From QQUD01 sp039029915 (GTDB lineage Bacteria > Chloroflexota > Anaerolineae > Promineifilales > Promineifilaceae): a stretch of DNA of 19,596 bases. The DNA lies in assembly GCA_039029915.1 (NCBI GenBank), contig JBCCFD010000100.1, positions 1 to 19,596 of the forward strand, given 5' to 3'. Within the stretch, counting starts at the first letter, position 1; every line of letters starts with the position of its first letter. Under the pieces are notes generated by a model. The model saw only the letters and a program-made list of their open reading frames with translations, searched no databases and had not been told where the DNA came from. Positions 7,316 through 13,684 of this stretch are shown piece after piece. A program made the translations under genes and the position numbers.

Positions 7316-7423
7316 GTGAAACGAAGTTCCTGCTTTGAATAAAACGACGGCTGCAATCTTCGTTTCCTCGAGGTTCCGAAGCTTTTATCTAAGGCGTTTT
7401 TCAATTTAGAAACTTCGGAACAC
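7316..7423 (+). repeat. Double-hairpin interspersed repeat, copy B
   Basis: The most intact copy has GAAACGAAGTT pairing with the downstream CTTCGTTTC, CCTCGAGG in the centre, and GTTCCGAAG pairing with CTTCGGAAC. It starts about 60 bases upstream of the acyltransferase start and shares orientation with the other three copies. The 23 bases 7357-7379 around CTCGAG are identical in all copies, apart from the first base or so of the block. An ACGGCCGT palindrome (7290-7297) lies between it and the gene. Confidence 0.85.
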
Positions 7424-7549
7424 TCATCTGTGTGTATCGCCTAATTTGGGCTGAGTTTATTGGTTATTCGATATGGTGGGGTGAGGAGCAACCTGCCATA
7501 AAATTCCCACGCTTAGATACATCGCAAAACATGCTTGACGTGTATAGAA
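7424..7549. other. Intergenic stretch with nothing recognised
   Basis: This lies between repeat copy B and the MITE-like insertion, in the divergent region between the acyltransferase and acyl-CoA synthetase genes. No convincing promoter, ORF or fold was seen on either strand. The promoter of the synthetase must lie here or have been displaced by the insertion. Confidence 0.4.
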
Positions 7550-7637
7550 CAGGACTTACGCACCCTGAGCCTGTCGAAGGGTTAAGAAAGTCACTTCGAC
7601 AGGCTCAGTGACCGCCATTTGCGTAAGTCCTATAGAA
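7550..7637. mobile_element. MITE-like insertion with AGGACTTACGCA ends
   Basis: AGGACTTACGCA (7551-7562) is perfectly repeated in inverse orientation at 7620-7631. Inside is a second perfect inverted repeat, CTGAGCCTGTCGAAG (7565-7579) against CTTCGACAGGCTCAG (7594-7608). TATAGAA occurs directly at both edges (7543-7549 and 7631-7637), which looks like a 7-bp target duplication, although the right copy shares one base with the terminal repeat. There is no transposase, so it would be mobilised in trans. CTGAGCCTGTCGAAG-type palindromes are widespread in bacterial genomes and give spurious ORFs. It ends 43 bases before the synthetase ATG. Confidence 0.75.
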
Positions 7638-7673
7638 AAAAGCTCAAGCAATTTTAATCGCAATAGGTGCCCT

Positions 7674-9239
7674 ATGAATAAGAAACGGTTAAACGGTCGT
7701 GAAGCACAACGTATTAATTTAGGAAAACTGCTCCAGCAGTCAGCAGCGTGGTATGGCAAACGGCCGTTTGTGACCCAAGCAGAAACCGGTGAACAGCTAA
7801 CCTACATTGAGTTTAATCAAACCGTCAATCAAATTGGACACGGCTTGGTCAATTTAGGGATTAAACCGAATGATTACATTGGCATTATGTTACCGACCTG
7901 CATTCCTTTTTTGGCTACTTCCTATGCTTTAAAAAAGATTGGTGCCATTGAGGTCTCGATCAATAATACCTTCCGAGGCGTTTCATTGGCGCGGATGATC
8001 AATTTAACGGGTTGTCACACCATTGTGACGTCGGCTCAGTTTTTTGCGCCGCTCAAGGATGTGCTGTCACAACTCGATGCACTCAAACGGCTCATCCTAA
8101 TTGATGATATTGAGAGGGGGCAGGCGCAGTTTCCAACATTGGAGGTTTTAGGATTAGATGAGGTTTTATCGACTGACCAAACTGATTTTGCATGTGAATA
8201 TCGTGATGATGAAACGGCCGTTATTCTCTTCACATCAGGCACAACGGGCGTTTCTAAAGGATGCGCTATTCCACATCGCAGCTCTGTACGGGCGGCTGAA
8301 TCGATGATAGAGGCTTTTGATTTAACCGAAGATGATTGTGTTTATTCACCATACCCGCTGTTTCACGTGGGGGCGTCACAGTACGACGTTTTGCCAGCCA
8401 TGATGGTAGGGGGACGCGCTATTTTGCGGCAGGGATTTAGCCTTTCTAACTTTTGGAAAGATGTTTCAAAATACAGGGCGACCTGGTTTATGGCGCTGGG
8501 GTCTGTTCAACAATTGCTTTATGCCGCACCGCCTTGCCCAGAAGAGAAGGAGCACACCTTGCGTTTCTTCTGGGGAACGCCTCTACCTGTCGAGCACGAT
8601 GCTTTTGAGGCGCGGTTTAAGCTAAAGCTGGTGCGTGGGGGCGGCTATGGCTCTACGGACGCTGGTTCGGTAGCTTTGCCAGTTTATGATATTCCGGGAG
8701 CGGGTAGAATTTTGGATCGATATGAGGTCGCCATCGTTGATGAACATGATAATATTTTACCGATTGGTGCATCTGGTGAGCTCGTTTTGCGACCTAAAGA
8801 ACCCGCTATCATGGCGTCAGAATATGTTGGCATGCCGGATCGTACACTTGAAGCCTGGCGCAATCTTTGGTTCCATACGGGTGATCTGGCGAGGCTTGAC
8901 GATCAGGGGAATATGTACTGGCTCGCCCGCCTTTCTGAGCGTATCCGCGTAAAGGGGGAGATGGTGTCGGGATATGAAATTGAAGAAGGAATATTAATGC
9001 ATACGGCCGTTCAAGATTGTGCCGTGATTGGCGTGCCTGATGGTATTGGGGAAGAGCAGGTTAAGGCATATATTACCCTCCGAGATGGGCAATCCATAAC
9101 GCTTGAATCCCTCCAAGCTTTTTGCGAGACCCGCATGAGCCGCTTTATGATCCCCACCCAGTTAGAAATTCTTGATGAAATGCCCCGGACACCAACTGGA
9201 AAACCAGCCAAAGCGAAACTAAAGTCCAGAACCCAATAG
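7674..9239 (+). CDS. Acyl-CoA synthetase (AMP-forming, ANL superfamily)
   Basis: The enzyme activates a carboxylic acid with ATP to an acyl-adenylate and then to the CoA thioester. The 521-aa protein has the P-loop ILFTSGTTGVSKG (residues 184-196), YSPYPLFHVG, the adenine motif GGGYGSTDAG, the HTGDLARLD hinge region, RIRVKGEMVSGYEIEEGI, and C-terminal PRTPTGKPAKAKL with the catalytic Lys. The set resembles fatty-acid and carnitine/crotonobetaine-CoA ligases (CaiC-like); the substrate cannot be read from sequence. ATG 7674 is chosen with AGGTG 4 bases upstream. An in-frame start at 7608 would translate through the MITE and is unlikely. The acyltransferase is divergent from it. Confidence 0.92.
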   Translation: MNKKRLNGREAQRINLGKLLQQSAAWYGKRPFVTQAETGEQLTYIEFNQTVNQIGHGLVNLGIKPNDYIGIMLPTCIPFLATSYALKKIGAIEVSINNTFRGVSLARMINLTGCHTIVTSAQFFAPLKDVLSQLDALKRLILIDDIERGQAQFPTLEVLGLDEVLSTDQTDFACEYRDDETAVILFTSGTTGVSKGCAIPHRSSVRAAESMIEAFDLTEDDCVYSPYPLFHVGASQYDVLPAMMVGGRAILRQGFSLSNFWKDVSKYRATWFMALGSVQQLLYAAPPCPEEKEHTLRFFWGTPLPVEHDAFEARFKLKLVRGGGYGSTDAGSVALPVYDIPGAGRILDRYEVAIVDEHDNILPIGASGELVLRPKEPAIMASEYVGMPDRTLEAWRNLWFHTGDLARLDDQGNMYWLARLSERIRVKGEMVSGYEIEEGILMHTAVQDCAVIGVPDGIGEEQVKAYITLRDGQSITLESLQAFCETRMSRFMIPTQLEILDEMPRTPTGKPAKAKLKSRTQ

Positions 9240-9259
9240 GCTAGAAGCTGAAATTTGCA

Positions 9260-9287
9260 TTGACAGACGACTCCTTATCTGTATAAT
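9260..9287 (+). promoter_or_regulatory. Consensus sigma-70 promoter upstream of the methyltransferase-like gene
   Basis: TTGACA (9260-9265) and TATAAT (9282-9287) both match the consensus exactly, with a 16-base spacer. Transcription would start near 9294, giving a leader of about 75 bases before ATG 9371. The promoter separates this gene from the upstream acyl-CoA synthetase, whose stop lies 20 bases before it. Confidence 0.75.
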
Positions 9288-9306
9288 TTAGACGTACCTA
9301 AAACTT

Positions 9307-9348
9307 ATATTAGCCATATCTATATACTTTTGGTTGAAATGCTAATAT
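9307..9348 (+). promoter_or_regulatory. Leader inverted repeat ATATTAGC/GCTAATAT
   Basis: ATATTAGC (9307-9314) and GCTAATAT (9341-9348) are perfectly complementary and enclose a 26-base loop. The structure lies within the leader made from the consensus promoter and ends before the GGAG binding site (9360-9363). It could be an operator or a weak mRNA structure. No known riboswitch is recognised. Confidence 0.35.
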
Positions 9349-9370
9349 GAATTTAGAATGGAGTATTGAT

Positions 9371-9931
9371 ATGGTTTTTATACCTGAATTAAAATTGGGC
9401 TTGTGGAATGGGTGGCTTTTTTTAGCAATGTACCTCGTGGTATTTAGTTTGACGATGGCAACTTTTTCAGAATCTGTTCGAGCTCGACTGTACGATCGCT
9501 CCCTATGGACGCAAAAACAAAAAACGGTGGCTGTCATTGGCAAGATTTTCTCGCTTTCAAATATGATTTTATTTCTCTTTAGCCCACTTCGGTTTGAGTC
9601 ACCACTGTTCATTTTAGGACTCATTTTATGGACAGCGGGACTGTTTGGCTTGGTTGCTGCCCTCATTACATATAGCAGAACCCCACTTGCCGAACCCGTT
9701 AACAGCGGGATTTATAAAATTTCACGGAATCCCCAAATTTTTACAATTTGGGTTATTTTTGCGGGTATTTGTTTGATGATAGGCAGTAGCTTATCGCTGT
9801 TGCTTTTTGCTTTGTCGCTCTTCTTTTTACACACGGGTGTCTTGGCAGAAGAAGAGGCGTGCCTCAGGCAATATGGTGAGCGTTACCAAGCCTATATTGA
9901 CCGCGTACCCAGATATTTTCTAGCTTTTTAG
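9371..9931 (+). CDS. Isoprenylcysteine carboxyl methyltransferase-like / PEMT-family membrane protein
   Basis: The protein is 186 aa with about five membrane segments. The C-terminal part, GIYKISRNPQIFTIWVIFAG then EEEACLRQYGERYQAYIDRV, is the hallmark of bacterial ICMT/phospholipid-methyltransferase proteins. In that family the RNP(x)Y/F and EE...YG..Y motifs bind S-adenosylmethionine. Methyl transfer to a lipid or small hydrophobic substrate is expected from the family, but the substrate is unknown. ATG 9371 is favoured because GGAG lies 7 bases upstream; ATG 9347 has no binding site and lies in the leader inverted repeat. It has its own strong promoter and precedes a glycosyltransferase on the same strand by 139 bases. 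Confidence 0.8.
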   Translation: MVFIPELKLGLWNGWLFLAMYLVVFSLTMATFSESVRARLYDRSLWTQKQKTVAVIGKIFSLSNMILFLFSPLRFESPLFILGLILWTAGLFGLVAALITYSRTPLAEPVNSGIYKISRNPQIFTIWVIFAGICLMIGSSLSLLLFALSLFFLHTGVLAEEEACLRQYGERYQAYIDRVPRYFLAF

Positions 9932-10070
9932 AATTTTGCGATTTTATGTGAAAACCAAAACGTATCTTCAAAAGAAATAGGTGAATTTTTGATTTTCACC
10001 GACTGATTTCACATTTCCAACCCGTTTTATTTCAGGATGTTTTGTGAAATTGACATAGGTAAAGTGAAAA

Positions 10071-11279
10071 ATGGCAAAAATAGCATATGTTGGCCTTCCA
10101 GCTCATGGCCATACTAATCCTACACTCCCTGTGATGAAAGCGCTTGTGTCGCGCGGACATGAGGTGCTCTACTTCAACGGTGAGACCTTTCGCCAAAAAG
10201 TGGCCCCTACGGGGGTTCGCTTTTGCCCTTTTCCCAGCGAATATCTGCCAACGGAGCGTGAGGTCTCAGAAGCGCTACATGAGTTTATCAACGCCTCGCT
10301 GATGTTTTCTCGGATGAGCCGGCCGCTGGCTAAATTTATGATTGAAGCGTTTGAGCAAGAAAAACCCGACTTGGTAATTTATGATTCAACAGCCATGTGG
10401 GGCTACATATCCGCCCGCACCCATGGGATTCCAAATATCTGTTTTATTACAACATTTGTGCTGGACGGCTCTCAAGGGGCAATAGGGTATGGCACGATGG
10501 CTCGTTTTATTTGGTCAGCTTTGCCTCACCTACCCAAGCTTTTAAACTGGCGGCGCGGTATGGTTCAAGAGTTTGGCAAAGATAATTCGGCAGGCATCAC
10601 GGATTATGCTGATTTGAATATTGTGTTTACATCAAAGGCATTTCATCCTGAGAACAGTTTTGTCGACGGCCGTTTCCGCTTTGTTGGTCCTTCACTTGAT
10701 CTGTCCGTTCGGGATGGGACTTTTCCCTTTGAAGAGCTTGGGGCAGGGCCAAAAGTGTACATTTCGCTGGGCACAATAAACCATCTGGATTTGGCTTTTT
10801 ATCGAGAAACCTTTGCTGCATTTTCGGATTATCCCGCCCAGTTTATTTTGTCCATAGGTAAAAACAGCGACCGTGCTGCCTTGGGAAACATTCCAGACAA
10901 CTTTATTGTTCAAAATTATGTGCCGCAGCTACAAATTCTGCAGCAGGTTGACGCTTTTATTACGCATGGGGGTATGAACAGTGTCCATGAAGGATTATAT
11001 TACGGCGTTCCAGAGATTGTTGTCCCACAACATTTTGAGCAGTTGCTAAACGGAAAGCGGGTGAGAGAGACGGGAGCTGGTATTTTGCTCGGAGAAAAAC
11101 GGCCGTATGGCTGTGTCACAGCCGAACAGCTAAGAAACGCCTTAAACCAACTGTTAAAAGGCCCTACCTATAAGCAAAGAGCCAAAGAAATTGGACAAAC
11201 ATTAAAAGCGGCCGGTGGATATTCCGAAGCGGTTAAGCAGATTGAAGCGCATCTGGCTGTTGAATTAACTGGATCATAA
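10071..11279 (+). CDS. MGT-family (GT1) glycosyltransferase
   Basis: Enzymes of this family transfer a sugar from a nucleotide donor to hydrophobic acceptors such as macrolides, sterols or lipids. The 402-aa protein begins MAKIAYVGLPAHGHTNPTLP, the acceptor-domain start with the catalytic-type His in HGHTNP. The donor domain contains YISLGTINHLD, then NYVPQLQILQQVDAFITHGG and MNSVHEGLYYGVPEIVVPQ with the terminal HFEQLLNGKRV, the bacterial equivalent of the plant PSPG box. No signal or membrane segment is present, so it is cytoplasmic. The binding site (AGGTAAAG) is modest. Its last 47 bases overlap the end of the convergent TetR gene. Neighbouring genes suggest lipid or xenobiotic modification, which is inference. 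Confidence 0.92.
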   Translation: MAKIAYVGLPAHGHTNPTLPVMKALVSRGHEVLYFNGETFRQKVAPTGVRFCPFPSEYLPTEREVSEALHEFINASLMFSRMSRPLAKFMIEAFEQEKPDLVIYDSTAMWGYISARTHGIPNICFITTFVLDGSQGAIGYGTMARFIWSALPHLPKLLNWRRGMVQEFGKDNSAGITDYADLNIVFTSKAFHPENSFVDGRFRFVGPSLDLSVRDGTFPFEELGAGPKVYISLGTINHLDLAFYRETFAAFSDYPAQFILSIGKNSDRAALGNIPDNFIVQNYVPQLQILQQVDAFITHGGMNSVHEGLYYGVPEIVVPQHFEQLLNGKRVRETGAGILLGEKRPYGCVTAEQLRNALNQLLKGPTYKQRAKEIGQTLKAAGGYSEAVKQIEAHLAVELTGS

Positions 11280-11742
11280 GCCTGCCTTCTAAATGAGCGT
11301 ATAGGTCAGTGGCTTTTTCTGCCGTCGGCGCTTCGATTCGAGACTCAATCCATTGGATCCAGTTGTCTGAAAAAAGTTTAGCATTGGCAAGATATGGCTC
11401 ACTGCCCCGAACTGCCAACCCGACAAGCTCAAACCAAAGTTGAATAGCGGGTTTGAAAAAGGGTTGAGACACAACGGCCGTTAATTCTTCAAGTAACAAA
11501 TCAGCTGACCGAACATCTGTACCCAAGAGCGCATCAAGCTGTACCGTGACCCCTGCCGCAATTGAACCTAACACCTGATTCAACAGTTCATCCTTCGTGC
11601 CAAAATAATAGATCAGCATCCTATCGCTAGTACCAGCCGCCTGAGCCAGCGCTCGGATGCCGGTGTTGTTAAGCCCATTTTCTAGCAGGTAACCGGAGAT
11701 TTTTTCGATTGCGGCTTTTTTCTTGATATCTACTTTTCCCAT
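11233..11742 (-). CDS. TetR-family transcriptional repressor
   Basis: The 169-aa protein starts MGKVDIKKKAAIEKISGYLL. The helix-turn-helix is GIRALAQAAGTSDRMLIYYF with the TetR signature YYFGTKDELL. A roughly 120-residue helical ligand-binding domain follows, which predicts a dimeric repressor released by a small hydrophobic molecule. ATG 11740-11742 is preferred over an ATG 11 codons upstream, because the upstream extension is not TetR-like and would run into the operator-like region. Its 3' end overlaps the glycosyltransferase gene by 47 bases. It is divergent from the membrane protein/epoxide hydrolase pair, and palindromes in the shared intergenic region suggest it controls that pair and itself. 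Confidence 0.93.
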   Translation of the reverse strand: MGKVDIKKKAAIEKISGYLLENGLNNTGIRALAQAAGTSDRMLIYYFGTKDELLNQVLGSIAAGVTVQLDALLGTDVRSADLLLEELTAVVSQPFFKPAIQLWFELVGLAVRGSEPYLANAKLFSDNWIQWIESRIEAPTAEKATDLYAHLEGRLMIQLIQQPDALQSA

Positions 11743-11748
11743 GACTGT

Positions 11749-11815
11749 ATTGTAACATGCTCGGCATTTTGACAATATTGTAGCATCTGTTACAATATTG
11801 TGTAGCGACTGCTAC
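11749..11815. promoter_or_regulatory. Promoter with overlapping TetR-type operators
   Basis: On the plus strand TTGACA (11769-11774) and TACAAT (11791-11796), 16 bases apart, form a good sigma-70 promoter. Between and over them, ATTGTAGCA (11777-11785), a 2-base gap, then TGTTACAAT (11788-11796) make a 20-bp palindrome with one mismatch. ACAATATTGT occurs at 11772-11781 and again exactly 20 bases later at 11792-11801. A perfect half-site ATTGTAACA lies at 11749-11757 next to the TetR start, and GTAGC/GCTAC (11802-11815) flanks the promoter. Binding here would block RNA polymerase and probably TetR's own transcription. The mRNA leader to ATG 12041 would be about 240 bases long. Confidence 0.65.
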
Positions 11816-11834
11816 GTATTGAGTTTCCTGATGG

Positions 11835-11851
11835 AGCAAAAGGTTTTCTTC
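11835..11851 (+). repeat. 17-bp direct repeat, left copy
   Basis: AGCAAAAGGTTTTCTTC is identical to 12339-12355, about 500 bases downstream. The two copies bracket the DUF2834-like gene. A roughly 50-base imperfect inverted repeat (11857-11903, CTTTACTTTCC...GGAAGATAAAG) follows in the leader. The remainder of the leader, 11904-12026, shows nothing recognisable. Confidence 0.6.
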
Positions 11852-12040
11852 ATCATATCTTTACTTTCCAAATAATGACGACGCTTATTTTTGGAAGATA
11901 AAGGAAACAACATGTGCCAGCAGCGGACTCGCAGATGAATGGAAAAGCTAGATCTCGAGCAAGAGAGAGGTAGGTAACCACAGGTTGCTTTCCACCGTAT
12001 CAGGCTGACAAGCTGACTAGGTATTTACACAGGAGAGAAA

Positions 12041-12340
12041 ATGAATCGATCAACTGAACGAGCTTTGGCAATGATTGGCCTAATAATTTTAAGTATTCCC
12101 ACCGCCTTAGCATTTACCCAAAATGGATTAGCAGGTTTTGTAGATGGTATTACGCACAGCTGGGCTACCATTCAAATTTATATCGATTTAGTCATTGCGA
12201 TGGTTTTTATTGTGATATGGGTTTGGCGAGATGCGAAAGATTCAGGACGAAACCCGTGGCCTTGGATCATTGCATCTTTTATCGTGGGGTCGTTTGCACC
12301 GCTTGTTTATCTATTGATACGTCATCCAAAAGACAGCTAG
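12041..12340 (+). CDS. Small membrane protein, DUF2834-like
   Basis: The 99-aa protein has three hydrophobic segments (about residues 8-27, 46-64 and 75-93). The pattern NGL..F...ITHSWATIQIYIDLVIA, then WRDAKDSGRN.WPW and GS.APLVYLLIRH resembles the DUF2834 family, whose function is unknown. The binding site AGGAG about 7 bases before ATG is strong. It is followed after 61 bases by the epoxide hydrolase, probably in the same operon under the TetR-type promoter. Its TAG stop overlaps the right copy of the 17-bp direct repeat. Confidence 0.75.
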   Translation: MNRSTERALAMIGLIILSIPTALAFTQNGLAGFVDGITHSWATIQIYIDLVIAMVFIVIWVWRDAKDSGRNPWPWIIASFIVGSFAPLVYLLIRHPKDS

Positions 12341-12355
12341 CAAAAGGTTTTCTTC
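12339..12355 (+). repeat. 17-bp direct repeat, right copy
   Basis: This is identical to 11835-11851 and includes the last bases of the small membrane-protein gene. It lies between that gene and the epoxide hydrolase. It may be a duplicated regulator site or the footprint of an insertion; the sequences beyond the 17 bases do not match. Confidence 0.6.
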
Positions 12356-12401
12356 CGTGTACGATTGGAAATAAATAGGGAGTCGGTAAAATTGACGAGC
12401 T

Positions 12402-13364
12402 ATGATTTATTTCCAAACGATTAAAACGGATGATGTTAATCTAAGCGTCGCTATCGAAGGAGATGGGCCGCTTTGTGTTCTAGTACACGGCTGGCCAGAG
12501 ATTTGGCTATCGTGGCGCAATCAAATTGAGCCGCTTGTTAATGCCGGGTATAAAGTGGCGGTTCCCGATGTGCGGGGTTATGGTGGAAGCGATGCCCCCA
12601 GAGAGGTTGAAGCATACAGCATGCGGGTTCTGGCCAATGATGTTGTGCACATCATTGAGTCGTTGGGATATGATGAGGCCATCTTAATTGGGCATGATTG
12701 GGGAGCTCCGATTGTTTGGCATACTGCTCTTCTCCATCCAAATCGTGTTCGGGCGGTAATTGGAATGAGTATGCCCTACACAGGCTTAGGTGGAGCACCC
12801 CCAACTCAACTTTTTCAAGCGGCCTATCCTAACCGATTTTTCTATATTCTTTATTTTCAAAAACTCAATTTACCAGAAGCAGAATTTGAAAAAGATGTGC
12901 GAGATGCCTTGGTTAAAATCTACTTTTCAAACTGTGGTGAGACCACTAAAGAGGCACGGCAAGCGATGCGTGCCCGGACGCCGGAATCTGGTTACCTAGA
13001 TGGCTTGATTGCTCCCGATCCGTTTCCCGAATGGCTATCCCCAGAAGATTTAGAGCAATATGTTTTAGCTTATGAAAAAAGTGGCTTTCACGGCGGCATG
13101 AATCGCTATCGAAATATGGACAGCGATTGGTATGAATTACAGCATTTAGCCGGCAAAAAGATTGAGCAACCGGCTTTGTTTCTCGCCGGCGAATATGACT
13201 CAGTATTAAGGTTTACACCGGGACTAAACTTGATGGATTTTATTGATCAATTTTATGCCGATTTGCGTGGCAAGATAGTGATTCCAGGTGCAGGTCACTG
13301 GGTACAACAAGAAAAACCAAATGAAGTGAATGAGAATCTTCTCGCATTTTTAAGGGATGTTTAA
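12402..13364 (+). CDS. Epoxide hydrolase (alpha/beta-hydrolase fold)
   Basis: The predicted reaction is opening of an epoxide to a vicinal diol. The 320-aa protein has HGWPE (29-33, oxyanion-hole motif), nucleophile Asp99 in GHDWGA, cap-domain tyrosines Tyr151 (LYFQ) and Tyr236 (NRYRN) that activate the epoxide oxygen, the acid Asp266 in AGEYD, and catalytic His299 in GAGHWVQQE. All five key positions are present. Asp rather than Ser as nucleophile favours epoxide hydrolase over esterase; dehalogenase is less likely given the two tyrosines. No signal peptide is present. The binding site before ATG 12402 is weak, suggesting coupling to the upstream gene. The divergent TetR recalls the CifR-Cif arrangement of Pseudomonas, which is inference. 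Confidence 0.92.
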   Translation: MIYFQTIKTDDVNLSVAIEGDGPLCVLVHGWPEIWLSWRNQIEPLVNAGYKVAVPDVRGYGGSDAPREVEAYSMRVLANDVVHIIESLGYDEAILIGHDWGAPIVWHTALLHPNRVRAVIGMSMPYTGLGGAPPTQLFQAAYPNRFFYILYFQKLNLPEAEFEKDVRDALVKIYFSNCGETTKEARQAMRARTPESGYLDGLIAPDPFPEWLSPEDLEQYVLAYEKSGFHGGMNRYRNMDSDWYELQHLAGKKIEQPALFLAGEYDSVLRFTPGLNLMDFIDQFYADLRGKIVIPGAGHWVQQEKPNEVNENLLAFLRDV

Positions 13365-13385
13365 CAATGCTTGATTTCGGGTTAA

Positions 13386-13492
13386 GGGAAACGAAGTTTC
13401 TGCATTGAATAAAACAATGGCTGCAAACTTCGTTTCCTCGAGGTTCCGAAGCTTTTATCTACTAGGTTTTCAATTTAGAAAATTCGGAACAC
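13386..13492 (+). repeat. Double-hairpin interspersed repeat, copy C
   Basis: This 107-bp copy has first stem GGGAAACGAAGTTT against AAACTTCGTTTC, a CCTCGAGG centre, and second stem GTTCCGAAG against TTCGGAAC, with one decayed base in the right arm (AAATTC). It begins about 20 bases after the epoxide hydrolase stop. Copy D follows after only 4 bases (ATAA). Confidence 0.85.
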
Positions 13493-13496
13493 ATAA

Positions 13497-13603
13497 GTGA
13501 AACGAAGTTCCCGCTTTGCATAAAACGGCGGCCATAAACTTCGTTTCCTCGAGGTTCCGAAACTTTTATCTACCGGGTTTTCAATTTAGAAACTTCGGCA
13601 CAC
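13497..13603 (+). repeat. Double-hairpin interspersed repeat, copy D
   Basis: This 107-bp copy is in tandem with copy C but not identical to it (for example AAAACGGCGGCC against AAAACAATGGCT in the first loop), so it is not a recent duplication. The end has GGCACAC instead of GGAACAC. The remaining 80 bases to the next gene hold its ribosome binding site but no promoter I would defend. Confidence 0.85.
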
Positions 13604-13684
13604 CTAAATTAGGATCAATGATGTCCTTTTTTCTGAATAAACTGTATTTTGAACTTTAAAAATACGTTATGGAGGAAATTTTAG

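Noticed and set aside
7608..7673. N-terminal 22-residue extension of the acyl-CoA synthetase
   Set aside because: It would be translated from the end of the MITE-like insertion. ATG 7674 has a binding site and starts where the family's homology should.
7556..7759. Minus-strand 67-aa ORF containing TEPVEV and LRQAQG
   Set aside because: These peptides are the translation of the CTGAGCCTGTCGAAG palindrome inside the MITE, and the rest is antisense to the acyl-CoA synthetase. No binding site precedes it.
9310..9666. Minus-strand 118-aa ORF
   Set aside because: It is antisense to the methyltransferase-like gene, has no recognisable domain, and runs over a consensus-promoter transcript from the other strand.
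13386..13603. Tandem repeats considered as a CRISPR array
   Set aside because: Units are 107 bp, palindromic over their full length, separated by only 4 bases and also found singly elsewhere. There are no spacers and no cas genes.
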